Notes: generated by a model from the letters alone, not told the origin. A stretch of DNA of 64,000 nucleotides from Spirometra erinaceieuropaei (GCA_902702965.1 CACRXP010000012.1:1242388-1306387); one strand, 5' to 3'. Counted from the first letter of the stretch, positions 12,430 through 22,625 are shown. Translations and numbers: made by a program.

Positions 12430-12475
12430 AGGCCAATAAACTCCTTGTCCAAGTCAATGCATCTTCTTGGTCTTC

Positions 12476-13069
12476 CTAAAACTCTCCTATTTGTTTCTAT
12501 GGGCAGTCTCCAAAGGGTTCAGAAAGGATCACTAGACGTTTTAATGGTCAAAGCTCCTTGCCTTACGTAGCCCACCCTCTAAACCAACCTTTAATTCCTT
12601 TGGTTTATAGGTAAATGCGCAGGGATCCTTTCCAAACATTTCGCATTAAAATGCAGTCTGGCCTTTAACGGCTATTTTGAAGTTATTATCACGACCAACC
12701 TCTGAGTTCACCCATTAAATCTGCGCGTTCAGCATGCAAGACGAGATGTACGGATGTTCTCTTCTATCAGCGTGGCCAAACCCCGGAATGTCCTTTCTGC
12801 AGATGTTTTGACTTCACCATTAATGGATATCCTTAATAAGAACCTAGACATATTTATGTTTCAGAATGAGCCAGGACCATGATGGATTAAAATCGCCCCT
12901 TGAGACTCGTGTTCAAATTTAGATATTTGTTTAATGATTCCTATTTAAACTATTCCAACCAACAACATTTCACGTTTGTGCCTCAAACAGATTTATTAAT
13001 TGCCGACGGCACTGGGCGTCACTGGGCGTATACAGATGTAGAAACTTGTTCTCACAGTACCAAGTTATA
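12476..13069. other. Unassigned spacer
   Basis: Nothing recognised between two PLE tails; no frame of interest. Confidence 0.4.
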
Positions 13070-13216
13070 AGTTGGCCATTTGCTTGACCTTCTACTACCC
13101 TTTTCCCTGATGGTGGATTTGAGGGAGAATCCGAAATGTCGAGCCAGTATACTCCTTGGTCCAGTGATTGCATCCTCGGATTCATCTGAACTGCTTCCTG
13201 TAACTCGCCTATTCTT
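13070..13216 (+). mobile_element. PLE tail fragment
   Basis: Only the 3' end of a PLE: CTACTACCCTTTTCC leader, hammerhead-like core at 13107-13140, then GGTCCAGTGATTGCATCC and CTGTAACTCGCC, which also follow other hammerheads in this window. No coding part remains. Confidence 0.65.
13107..13140 (+). ncRNA. Decayed hammerhead core (PLE type)
   Basis: CTGATGG (last core base changed), perfect stem II GGATT/AATCC, GAAA, then TGTC. Stem III AUGU is self-pairing through two G-U wobbles; cleavage triplet GUC. The A9 change should impair catalysis. Confidence 0.6.
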
Positions 13217-14344
13217 ACGCAATAGTTGTCAACATTAAGTATCGGAAAATTTCAGGTATAGAGGAATCTAACAGGTGACAAACGCAGAGTATAAGGACTA
13301 CATCGACGTCCATGTAGATTCTGCGCACAGTCCATTCAATTTTTTCCGCCAGCACAAATAGTTGTCTGTGCCGGGCAGCCGTGCGATTAGTTTTCCTCTA
13401 AGTTTGTGTGTGCTGGCCTTCGCGCGTGGATGATGATCAAGTGTTTGAGGAACCCGGCCATCATTTCCTGACAGCGATCCTTTGGGGTTTCTTCGCCGAA
13501 TTGTTCACGAATACGATAGTCTCACCTGCTACAGCAACATCACTAGAACATGCTGGCTGTTCAGGTAGTGCGCTACGTTAGGAACCACATTCTTCATCGC
13601 ATTTACCGTGTGCCGTCGCGCCTAACTGGAAATGGGTTGTAGGGATTTCACTCAAAAACGAACTCTACGCTGCTCGTCAAGAAAGGGAGATTGTGCTTGG
13701 GCCTCTCCGTATTCGGTGTACGCCGCTGAAGAAGCGTGGATCGAGCTCATAAGATCCTCAACCGTAGATATTCTCGCTTCCTGAAGTGCAATCCGTACGG
13801 TCCTTGAGGCCGCTAAAATTAGGCTTCACTGAAGCCCTCCAAAGGGCATCGGACGAGCTAGGAAGTCCATTGAATGGCTTTTGGCGGACCAGTACACAGT
13901 TTCCCTTCCCCCTACCTCCCTCCCCCCCCCCGCCCCATCTCTCACGGCCGTGGGCGAGTAAACACAAGCCGACCCGCTGGGAGCGATGGCAGTAGTAGCA
14001 GGAATTATCATTGAAGTCAGTTGGCAGACTTTCGGCGCCTTCGTCGCTGGCTCTGTGTGTACCTACAGTCCCAGCCCTTCGTAATGTCATCGCTGACGGT
14101 GAACGGAATACGACATGGTGAGAAAGGTCAACAAGGCGGAAAGCTCTGCCGTTTTTGTCCTTCCCAGGATTCTGCGCCTCTGGACACTGCGACGATTCCC
14201 CTCCGTTACCCACGCCATGCTGACCTTACAGTGATTAACAGCCTTTGTAAACAGTGTTGTTTACACAACGCGAATCTCGTTTTAAGTGCGACAGCTTGCG
14301 CAGACTCGGGAGTGATTGGTGATGATTCGGGCAACTGGGAACGC
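13217..14344. other. Unassigned stretch with opposing frames
   Basis: Frames of 140-151 codons overlap on opposite strands around 13758-14443. A C-run near 13920 and GC-rich composition explain much of their length. No domain recognised; not called as genes. Confidence 0.35.
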
Positions 14345-14529
14345 TTTAAGGTGTCGGTAGGAGGTAGAGGCGATCGCTGGAACAAGAGCTTTATCCGCCC
14401 GAATTTTCGGATTCACGCCCGAACTCATCATCAGAGACAGTGACAGAGACGGGTGATTCGTGCACAGGAAGTTGCAGTATTTAAAGGACGTAGTTGTTCT
14501 GCTACTGCACACCGTATTTGTTACTGTCT
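14345..14529 (-). mobile_element. PLE tail fragment, minus orientation
   Basis: Minus strand reads a TTTAAATACTGCAACTTCC-type pLTR segment, GTGCACGAATCACCCG, the hammerhead at 14401-14434, and then CAGCGATCGCCTCTACC. It lies head-to-head with the plus-strand tail beginning at 14530. Confidence 0.7.
14401..14434 (-). ncRNA. Hammerhead core with AAUU stem III palindrome
   Basis: CTGATGA intact, stem II GAGTT/AATCC, GAAA, then ATTC. Stem III is A-A-U-U, which is fully self-complementary although two of its four bases differ from the usual ACGU. Cleavage triplet UUC fits the NUH rule. Confidence 0.65.
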
Positions 14530-14563
14530 TTGATGATGGGTTCGAGCGTGATTCCGAAATGTC
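14530..14563 (+). ncRNA. Hammerhead core, C3 changed
   Basis: TTGATGA in place of CTGATGA; stem II GGGTT/GATTCC-like; GAAA; TGTC with wobble palindrome AUGU. Probably inactive through loss of C3. Confidence 0.55.
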
Positions 14564-14645
14564 GGGCGAGTAAAGTTATCGTTCCAGCGATCGCTTCTAC
14601 TTCTTATCTTCTAATTCCTGTGACTCGCATCTTCTCTTGTACCGG
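14530..14645 (+). mobile_element. PLE tail fragment, plus orientation
   Basis: Hammerhead-like core at 14530-14563, followed by GTTCCAGCGATCGCTTC and CTGTGACTCGCATC, the standard PLE tail order here. No coding part. Confidence 0.65.
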
Positions 14646-16529
14646 CTTTTAGGTGTGCCTCGTGTTCCAGAAAGGGTATAAAAACGGAGTGCAACATGTT
14701 GCAAACACACTTCTCGAGTTCTACAGCGCTGACTATCCACTTGTTTCAGCATAGATGATATTGGGTATGGAAGGTAATATTTTTTCTGGAACCAGCAATG
14801 GCAGCTATTGAGCTTCTCTGAAGTCAATAAAACAACTGCATGGATTAGGCTAACCCTGACTGTGAAATGCACAGTAACTTTACCAGTTACAGGGAACGCA
14901 TTCAAAAGACAAGGCCCTACATGTAGGATCATTCGATCTTCCGATGAACCAAAGGTGAAATCAGAATATCTAAATAATGATAAAGGGAGAAAGAAAATCG
15001 ACTGGAAAGAGTAACTTCGCTGTCTTTACATAAGTAAATCGAGAAGGACTCCAGACAGAGCGATGCAGAGTGAAATTATCATTTCTGGCTTATTTGCCCA
15101 CCAGGAAGACAAACCCGATTGGCAACTATTGTCCCATTCGCCAGCTGGGTCTGCTTTTGGGTTATACCTGAGAGTCGATGGCAGATAAGTCAGAAATGGC
15201 CATTCCCAACTACTGACCGCTTATCGCTGTGTGACCGCCTGAAAAGGAATCTAGACCGGAGCTGTCAGGCAAATAACAGACCGCCCGTGTTCCGTCCTGT
15301 ATCCAGGTCATGCCGTCAGAATCAACTCCCCTGAGTATATCTTGCATCGGAGCCACTGCCGAGTCACTAAGTGTACAGAAAGGGAGGCGGGAGAAGAGCC
15401 CTCAAAGCCTGGATTAGAGGGAATATTCCAGATTGCTTTTCAGTGCCCCAACACCAGTAGGAACATGGACTGATATGTAGTTGGCTTTTAGTCACCACCA
15501 AAGCCAAGAACCTAACAATCTTCCACACAGCTTACTTGAGCGAGACACATGTAGCCTGTCAAACAGAGGGAGGTGTGGAGTACATTCGACCGCCAACTGG
15601 TGGCACGTTCGTGTAATTCACACAGAGTTTGCTGAACCTAGCTGCTTTATAGCCTGTCTATATTCAGTCGCCTGAGTCGGCTTACTGCCTGCCGCCCTTA
15701 CGTGTAAACGGTGTAAATAAGCACAGAATTGTACGGAAACACGGTTCTATAATTGGCAAGATTAGCAACATTTAAATGCTACACTTACAACCAAATGTCT
15801 CCAGGCGTACAGTCAGAAGGTTGCTGTACCGTCAGAAAGATGTGGCGTATAGTCAGAAGGGTAGTGTCAAGTTACGCGGGAAGAAGACGGGAGATTCAAA
15901 CAAATAGTACGAGGGTTGGAGAAAAACAGAATGACACAATTTTCCGAGGCAAACAAAAAACTTAAAGTGTACGGTAAAAGGTGTCAAAAAACGGCCAACA
16001 TACGTGGGAACGTACAGGAGGTATTGCAGCAAGTGATCCCAGAAACCAAGTAATTGTGTAAAACAAAGAGTAGCTGTATGCATGTGGAAAACGTGCTGCG
16101 TTAGATCCATTTCAGATAGCTGACAGGCTCGGACAGCGAACTGAGGTCGGGGGCAGAGGGAAGAGAGCGAGAATGAGGCCGACTCCGATGATTCTGTCCC
16201 CATGACCCTCAGCGCATATCCCTCATTATAAACAATTTGAAGCACATTTAAGCTATCTTAGTGCTCTAAAAACCGTGCTTGGAAGGTTACCAAATGACAA
16301 CACAACACGATCTTGCTTTCAGGACGGAAACTCAGACTATGATGGCTTCTTCTTAAAGCAAACATTATGGCACTGCCATTCAGATGGAATACGAACCGCC
16401 TCCTTGTTTTTATGCCGGGAACTTGGTCCATAGAGCGCGGGCCAGACGTGTGTGGCACGTGTAGCCATTGCGACCAATCTCGATTTCGGTCTTCTTGACT
16501 CTGATAGATGCAAACGGGTGAGTTCCCGG
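14646..16529. other. Unassigned 1.9-kb stretch
   Basis: No recognisable gene or named repeat. Several 60-130 codon frames, none with a domain or splice context I can support. Confidence 0.35.
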
Positions 16530-17343
16530 CTGCAGTTCAGAAAACGAAGATGTGATCACTGGAACAAGAAATATGCTGGCCTGACGTTTCGGATTCTCAC
16601 TCGAACTCATCATCAGAGACAGCCGCAGATAAGGGTAATGGTGGCACAAGCAGTGTAGTATTTCTGGCACGTGGCTGCCGTGGGACCACATGTGTGCTGT
16701 AATTAACAGCTCTCGCAAGTACCGCCGCTGGAGTCGTAATTGATGCGATGGTGGCTTGTCAGTCCGCGTTCGAGTCGTTAGTGGCCGTGATTTCGTCATC
16801 CGTGTTGGATGCTGGTGTGACGATTGCTCGGCAAACTGGCTCACTGTCACTGGGATAATGGCTCGCCCAAGCCCTCCCCACGTGACTGATTCCCCTGCCC
16901 AGGGAAAATCTCAGCACGAATATGGTAACGAGAGGTCGTTGCGCTTGTTGATGGATTGCAGGCCTGAGAACCACGACTCGAGCAGCTCGTGGCTCGCGCG
17001 GAGGTCACCCCTTGCGAGGACTTCGGCCTCTTAAACCTTGAAAATATAGCCGGGTCCCGTCGAATGAGCCGCCACCTGAGAGTAAACGTCTCCCCGCTTC
17101 ACTGCTGCCGTGCGCTCGGCAATTCGCGTCCGGAGTAATCTCCCAGTTTCTTCGACGTAGCTGCTGTGTCCGCAACTGCACCAGATCCGGTAAACGACTG
17201 CTGACGTTTCCTGCCGTGGCAGTGGGTCTTTGGACCTCATGACTAGGCGCCTACTGGTTGCTCCCGGCCTGTGTGCAACCACAACCACAAGCGGAGTGAG
17301 AAGACGACTGACGGTCTCCGAGACGTTCTTCACGTACGGAAGA
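16530..17343 (-). pseudogene. Penelope-like element, 5'-truncated, endonuclease plus tail
   Basis: Minus-strand frame 17333-17031 opens with VKNVSETVSRLL, the linker common to PLE proteins, then AHRPGATSRRLVMRSKDPLP, and a GIY-YIG endonuclease core VVYRIWCSCG...YVEETGRLLRTRIAE, then SQVAAHSTGPG. A frameshift near 17031 moves the LLESWFSG-like C-terminal part to another frame. The tail contains the intact-looking hammerhead at 16583-16616. A plus-strand hammerhead tail (17364) abuts the truncation point in inverted orientation. Confidence 0.85.
16583..16616 (-). ncRNA. Hammerhead core (PLE type), all core bases present
   Basis: CTGATGA, stem II GAGTT/AATCC (one A-C mismatch), GAAA, CGTC: stem III palindrome ACGU, triplet GUC. 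The preceding GTCT and following AGGC can pair as a four-pair stem I. Identical in sequence to the core at 17364. Confidence 0.75.
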
Positions 17344-17349
17344 GCTCAC

Positions 17350-17445
17350 CCAAATTGGGGTCTCTGATGATGAGTTCGAGTGAGAATCCGAAACGTCAGG
17401 CCAATAAATTTTTTGTTCCAGTGATCGCATCTTCGTTTTCTTCTT
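17350..17445 (+). mobile_element. Inverted PLE tail at a truncation junction
   Basis: Hammerhead at 17364-17397, AATAAA at about 17403, then GTTCCAGTGATCGCATC. It begins about 20 bp from the 5' end of the minus-strand PLE copy and runs the opposite way. It then fuses to a fragment of repeat X (CTTGACTCTG...). Confidence 0.7.
17364..17397 (+). ncRNA. Hammerhead core (PLE type), all core bases present
   Basis: Same 34-nt core as 16583-16616 but on the plus strand: CTGATGA, stem II, GAAA, CGTC. RNA spanning both would contain two complementary ribozyme strands. Confidence 0.75.
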
Positions 17446-17585
17446 GACTCTGTTTTGTCCCCGGGCCCAGAAGAGTGAGAAAGGAGTGAGTGACGTAAAT
17501 GCTGCCTCACTATAAACTAATTCACGCTCCACTCCGCATCCCCTGGTCCACACAACAAATTACCGGGATTTTAACCATCAACAAT
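17446..17585 (+). repeat. Repeat X fragment with internal inversion
   Basis: CTTGACTCTG and ACTATAAACTAATTCACGC match the plus strand of repeat X. The following GCATCCCCTGGTCCACACAA matches its other strand, so two pieces are joined in inverted order. Confidence 0.5.
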
Positions 17586-17934
17586 AGGGAGAGCCTCAGG
17601 AGTTTCAGTTTGTGCGATGTCTGACGGCAACTTGGCCTGCAACCGCAACTGTTAACGCCTGCTAGAATCCAATATGACCCCCGTGTTGGTCCAGCGCATC
17701 TACCACGTGACCCGTTTGGGGGCACTATTACTCTGAGTAAGTAAATATTAGCATACAGGAAACAACGGCGATTTGTGTGTGATCGTTTTACCACAGCGCA
17801 CTTTGTAATGCCAGATATGTCTTTACTTGGTGAACTTGTCCCCTTTCCACTTCGTTGGAAGATTCGAGCAGTCGCGATTGTAGTCCTTGCATATGAGTCT
17901 TTGATAGTAATTCACTTGTTGTGTTTCCCAACAC

Positions 17935-18260
17935 CAGAGTCGGTGGGCCAGATTGTCGAGCGGTCATCACATCACAATCCAATTCCCTGGATGAGACTGA
18001 GACGATTACTGACGCGAATGTCGACCATCGAACAGTCATCACAACAGGTGCAAAATCCCCGATGAAGGGAGTGGCCTTTGATTTTTATAGGTATGCGGTA
18101 GGATAGCGACTGCATTCCATAAATGCTGCAACCCCTTGTGCATGAACTCCCCGAATCTGCTATTGTCTCTGATGATGAATTCAGGCAGGAATCCGAAACG
18201 GCGGGCAAATCAAACTCTTGCCCCAACGATCGTTCCTCCCTCTTCACGACATCTTAGTAG
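17935..18260 (+). mobile_element. PLE tail (pLTR-like) fragment
   Basis: Corresponds to 29870-30150: a GGTAGGATAGCGACTGCAT segment, CCATAAATGCTGCAAC (a decayed TATAAATACTGCAAC), then the hammerhead relic at 18169-18202. In this family the TATA-like box lies 50-70 bp before the ribozyme. No coding part. Confidence 0.6.
18169..18202 (+). ncRNA. Decayed hammerhead core
   Basis: CTGATGA and GAAA are kept, but the cleavage triplet reads GGC, which breaks the NUH rule, so it should not cleave. Confidence 0.55.
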
Positions 18261-18652
18261 TCCCTAATCGCTTATTCGGCATGCCATACTGCAACAAAAT
18301 ATTGCTTTGCGCTCTAAAAATTGGTATGACCACTAAGGGTTATTCATGTTTTTTAGTGTCCAATAAAGCAGACCAGCATACTAAGGGTGGGGCGGGGGGA
18401 CGTTCGCTGTCGTCCTGCCTCTGCAATTATCCCTGTCAAATTATGGGCCATAATTTTTAAAAGTAAATTATACACACAGTCATGAGACAAACCTAGATGT
18501 CACTAAACTGCAGGTAAACAAAACTCAAACTGTCCAGTAGGAAGGACGTTTACATTTCTGTTTGTTTCTAAGGCCTCAAAAATTCATTTGAGGAAAAAGT
18601 CATTTGCTCTGTTTCCCGCCCACGAAAATGAAATGGACAAATAAATGGCCCA
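18261..18652. other. Unassigned spacer
   Basis: Nothing recognised apart from a G-run near 18395. Confidence 0.35.
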
Positions 18653-19400
18653 ATGGCACATGCGTGGAGAGACACAAGTGTGTGGAGACACACTGCAGTG
18701 AACCGAAAGACAAGGCTGCTGAATTGCACTACCTTCGACGGGTATTCAAAGCCAATAGCTACCCGAGCAACTTCGTCGACTAGTGCCTGCTCAAACGAGA
18801 CAAAAGACGAAGTCCAACCAGCCCCAAATTTTGGCGAGCTCTCTCGTACGTTAAGGTGTCTCGGAAGACGTCAGCCGCCCCCTTACAGCCCTTCGAATTC
18901 GAGTTGCACACAGACCGAAGGCATCCATAAGGCGCCCGATGATGAGGACGAAAGACCCGCTGCCACGGCAGAAAACATCTGGAGTCGTTTACCGGGTATG
19001 GTGCCGTTGTGGGCAAAGCACCTATGTCGGAGATAGTGGGTGATTACTGCGTACGCGAATTGCCGAGCACGCAGCAGCAGTGAGGCGGGGAGACGCTAGC
19101 TCTCAGGTGGCGGATCATTCGACGAGACCCCACCACAGATGCATACTTGAACAACTGCCCAAGCGGGTCGTGATGCACTCGAGAGATGCCAACTGTGATA
19201 GCGCGTAGCGGCCTAGCAGCTACATTCTACAAATACTGCAACACGTGGGCAATTTACCACCCCTATCTAAACCTGTCTCTGGTGAGGGATTTGAGCGATA
19301 ATCCGAAACGTCGGGATAATAAAACTCCTGTTCCAGCGATCGTTCTCCTTCGTGGTATTGGGAAAAGATTAGGGGTATAGCAATAGCCACCAAATATTTA
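18653..19400 (+). pseudogene. Penelope-like element relic with RT end, endonuclease and tail
   Basis: Frames pieced together by eye follow the PLE order: HCSEPKDKAAELHYLRRVFK and SYPSNFVD (end of RT region), KFWRALSYVK (linker), then remnants of the GIY-YIG core around 18990-19130 (LLRTRIAEHAAAVRRGDASS, QVADHSTRP), then the tail with CTACAAATACTGCAAC and a hammerhead at 19279-19312. Several stops and frameshifts, including a deletion before the endonuclease. Same subfamily as 11815, 16530 and 29568. Confidence 0.8.
19279..19312 (+). ncRNA. Hammerhead core, A6 changed
   Basis: CTGGTGA (A6 to G), then stem II GGATT/AATCC with no extra U, GAAA, CGTC. Stem and palindrome intact; the core change should lower activity. 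Confidence 0.6.
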
Positions 19401-20029
19401 GTCATTTCACGCATCAACCTTTTTAAAACCTCAACTATCGGCTGCTTGCTTAACTAGTCACTAGTACAAATATCCTCAGTCTGAATAGTCTGTCCTCTAA
19501 CGATTTGCAGGTAATTCGTCGACGACGGTTTTTTATCGAATGAAAAATTGCCGCTCGGCTTCGAAGACACTCGAACGTCGTTCAAGGACTGATTTCCGTT
19601 CACAAACAGTTTCCGATTAAAAGTACACCTCACCAAAATGACTGCGCGATACTTCAGCTTAAAAGTCCTTTTTAAACAGAACCAAATATATCACGGAAAT
19701 AGTAAACGTTCTCCTATCTGATTACCTTAGATTGCTACGTCACCTGTCGCAAAAGAAACGGAGGTCCAAGGTTCAGCTGCCAAACTGACCTCGACTCTTG
19801 CTCGAAGAAGGCGCATATCCAACAGGAGAAAAATCCTAATCGACTGGGCCAAATGTGAAAGCATTATTACGAGTGCTAATACGGCTACTATCCAAAACGC
19901 GCTAAACTAATCGAGGCTAGAAAGGCGCCGAAGAATACATACTTTTCACAATAAATCCCGGAATGCACTTTCCGAAATTTGAGCAAGTCTTTCCTCACTT
20001 TTAAAATAACTCGTGTTTCTTTGCAGAGA
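19401..20029. other. Unassigned spacer
   Basis: No gene recognised. The last 50 bases are pyrimidine-rich and lead into an apparent 3' splice site at 20025-20029. Confidence 0.35.
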
Positions 20030-20247
20030 ATTTATCGATACCAAACTTTCACGCGATTCTTGAAACCGGACATGCATTCGCCTGGGACAAGGCTCGCAAT
20101 GTCGGCGTCTACCTCTCCAAAATGGGCCAAGAGTTCCTCAAAACCATGCACTCAGATGAGTCGTGCATCAATCAGAATACTGAGTTTGATGCTGTGCACA
20201 AAAATGCCAAGAAAATGTGGAAGAGACGGGAGCCGATTGATCCATAG
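20030..20247 (+). pseudogene. PLE endonuclease C-terminal fragment starting at a splice-acceptor-like site
   Basis: In the frame beginning AG-AAT-TTA the sequence reads ENLSIPNFHAILETGHAF, AWDKARNVGVYLSKMGQEFL, KTMHSDESCINQNTEF, ending KKMWKRREPIDP and a stop. This parallels the C-terminus of the PLE at 62885 (LSQVAMHTLETGHKFAWD..., CINRHVELDTVY, EKWKRR). The 73 codons or so have no stop. Immediately upstream is TTTCTTTGCAG, a good 3' splice site. It could be an intron-bearing PLE copy, an exonised fragment, or chance truncation next to a CAG. Confidence 0.75.
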
Positions 20248-20949
20248 TGACGCATACGGCGGTCGCTTACTGATGCAAACACCGAACAAATGCTGATTTT
20301 GTAGACTGGTTAGAAGTGATAACTGTTTTAGCACATTTTCTCAAAGTCTGATGTCGATCCAGGTAACGAGATTTAAAAAAAATTTGAGAAGTAAAGTTTG
20401 TCACCTTTTTACAAGAACCTATCTCCATCAAATTATACTACTTGGGATGCCCGCCTATAAGTACGTGTCTTTTCAGTTTCTGCGAGCAAATGCTATCGTT
20501 TGCATCAGGTATTTAGACACTACTGAAACATTAGTGAATGAAATTTTCGTTTAAGTTTCATACCAAATTGACCCGACAGAAGAACTTCCTAATTCTTATT
20601 TTATTTACCAACTTTTTATTCACCAGAAGCTACCGGTCTAATTATGGTGATCCAGACCTCCATAATTTCCATTTCCTATATGTTCTGCAGTTGTCTGCCT
20701 TACAGCATTCCCATTTTGACTCATTTGCGAAAAACCAGGCGACCTCGGTGGAATTCGCACCCACGGCAGCAAGGGTAGGGCTTGAGTACAGCTACGAGGT
20801 CCCACTCGTAGCAATGAGTCTAATCACATTTCGGCCAAGTACCCGCTCGGCATACTACAAAGTACGGAATCTACCAATTTCGATAGAGTAAGCTGACTGC
20901 CTATCCAGAAATCAGTAATATTTGCACGGATAGGAGTGAATATGCGAAT
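20248..20949. other. Unassigned spacer
   Basis: AT-rich; frames on both strands without recognisable domains. Confidence 0.35.
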
Positions 20950-21067
20950 CCCAGGTTCTTGTTGTAAAGAAGATGAACAAACGATTTCTGAACTAGCAAG
21001 TGGACTAGTCTGAGCTGTCGGTCTCGTACAGGAGACTATCATCAGAGACTATGAGAATGCGGCATCA
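20950..21067 (-). mobile_element. Inverted PLE tail at the 5' end of the next copy
   Basis: Its minus strand (GATGCCGCATTCTCA, hammerhead, AGCTCAGACTA, TGTTCATCTTCTTTA) matches the plus-strand tail at 22603-22710. It joins the PLE reading frame at about 21069 in opposite orientation. Confidence 0.75.
21012..21045 (-). ncRNA. Hammerhead core with AGCU stem III palindrome
   Basis: CTGATGA, stem II GTCTC/GAGAC, then GACA in place of GAAA, GCTC. Stem III is A-G-C-U, self-complementary but different from ACGU; cleavage triplet CUC. The stem II sequence is unrelated to the 17364 type while the 34-nt length is conserved. Confidence 0.6.
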
Positions 21068-21844
21068 GGGGAAAAGAGCATGCCGAACAGCTGCCTTTCC
21101 TTGACGTTCACGTCACACGCACACCCACCGGCGAACTCAGCACCACGGTGTACAGAAAGGCGACTAGCACAACTCAGATTCTCAACTACCATAGTAACCA
21201 CGCAATGACGCATAAACACAGAGAACTACGGCAACTTCGGGGCCAAATGGCAAGGAATGGATACACGAGCAGCTTCGTCAGCCGCTGCCTCCGCACGCAT
21301 CCACGGCGAACAAACGGAGGAGAGTCGCCAAAACTCTGGAACTCTCTACCATATATGAAGAACGTGTCCGAAGCGATGGAACGTATCGCTGGAGAGCTCG
21401 GCGTGGGTATCGCTCACCGTCCGACAGCGACCATGCGCAACACAATCATGCGAGTGAAGGACCGACTAGACGTGGGAGAACAATCGGATGTCGTTTATCA
21501 GATCCCATGTCGGGACTGCCCTCGCCACTACAAAGGACAGACCGGACGACGACTTAGCTCACGAATAACGGAGCATAAACGGGCGGTCCGGAGAGGCGAC
21601 CCTTTGTCTCAGATCGCTACTCACAAGCTGCAGGAAGGCCACGAATTCTACTTCGCGAGCGCGCGGATAGCAGCGCGGGCCAGCAATAAGACAGGTCGAG
21701 AACTGTGGTAGGGGGCGCTCACCGATCGTTTTTACGGAACGCACACGTTCCGTTGTGCCTTACGGGCTCTCCCTCGAGCCCAACCAACAGCCGCACAGTG
21801 GCGCATGATATAGGCAGTATGTTATTGCCGACAAAGACAAGGGA

Positions 21845-21889
21845 GACTGCAACGGCCAGTTCTGGCTTATTAGCTGTCGTCAGCCAGTC
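21845..21889 (-). ncRNA. SINE hammerhead, one core base changed
   Basis: CTGACGA present, stem II AGCT/AGCC-like, GAAC in place of GAAA, stem III TGGCCG, stem I GACTGG with GCAGTC (one mismatch). Same 45-nt span as the other SINE ribozymes. Confidence 0.6.
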
Positions 21890-22311
21890 ATACCCAACCC
21901 CGAAGTGTGGAACACCTGGGGCTCGAACTCGCGACCTGTTTTTTAGAATTCCATGCCTCGAGAGAGAGAGAGAGTCCGTAAGGCACAACGGAACGAGTGA
22001 GTTCCGTAAGGATGATCGGTTAGCGCCCCTCGAACTCACGACCAGCCTACCTTGTCTTTGTCGGTAATGCCATTCCGCCTATATCATGCGCCGCTGTGCG
22101 GCTGCTGGTTGGGCTCGAGAGAGAGCCCTAAAGGCACAACGGAATGAGTGAGTTCCGTATGAACGATCGGTGAGCGCCCCCTACCATTGTATATTCCCGA
22201 TCGAAAACCGACAGGAAAACGAGCCCGCGGCCCAGTGGTTAGAGGCGTGGACTTCTAACTAACAGGTCGCGAGTTCGAGCCTCGGGTGTCCCACACTTCG
22301 GGGTTGGGTAT

Positions 22312-22356
22312 GGCTGGCTGAAGAGGGCTAATAAGCCAGAAATGGCCATTCCAGTC
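22312..22356 (+). ncRNA. SINE hammerhead ribozyme, core intact
   Basis: Stem I GGCTGG/CCAGTC (six pairs, one G-U); core CTGAAGA (fits CUGANGA); stem II GGCT-AATA-AGCC with one flanking mismatch; GAAA; stem III as the palindrome AUGGCCAU (or a two-pair hairpin with GGCC loop); cleavage after AUU. Lies about 90 bp downstream of the tRNA-like head with A- and B-box-like sequences. Confidence 0.75.
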
Positions 22357-22625
22357 TCCCTTGTCCTTTTCGGCAATAGCATAAGGTCGAGAACTGTTGG
22401 AGGCCTGGGTGTCTGACACCAACTCTATCAACATACACGTTGACATGCTCCCCTGCTATCAGCGCTCCGTTCCCGCGGCCAAGAGGCAAGATCCAATTTC
22501 CAGTCACGCCGCCGTGAGACGGCGTGGGACTCAGCTTATCGCGAATACCACCCTCTGCACTCATATCCCCCCTTTCATAGCTCGACTACAAAAACTGCTA
22601 ATTTGATGCCGCATTCTCACAGTCT

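Larger units (their letters stand above)
11815..12475 (+). pseudogene. Penelope-like element, 5'-truncated: endonuclease relic plus 3' tail
   Basis: From 11815 the frame resembles the middle of a PLE GIY-YIG endonuclease: a degenerate copy of YVGETGRLLRTR, then an EH motif, then an arginine run from an AGG expansion, then SQIVAHSTGPG and later DNRVSSELHESWFSGPHSIN. Stops and shifts interrupt it. A pLTR-like tail follows with a hammerhead core at 12396-12429 and an AATAAA shortly after. The copy at 29568 is a close relative and lacks the expansion. It begins at nearly the same codon, which suggests a shared truncation or exon boundary. Confidence 0.75.
21706..22383. mobile_element. Composite SINE insertion (minus + plus copies) with 13-bp target duplication
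   Basis: AGGTCGAGAACTG occurs at 21693-21705 and again at 22384-22396, flanking the insert exactly. The insert holds a minus-oriented SINE (21706-21960), then plus-oriented tail sequence, and a plus unit with tRNA-like head at about 22218 and ribozyme at 22312-22356. It inserted into the PLE coding region. The mixed orientation suggests template switching or a twin-priming-like event. No protein is encoded. Confidence 0.85.

Noticed and set aside
13758..14443. Opposing 140-151 codon frames
   Set aside because: Same region open on both strands in GC-rich sequence; no domain, no splice signals, and overlap with a PLE tail.
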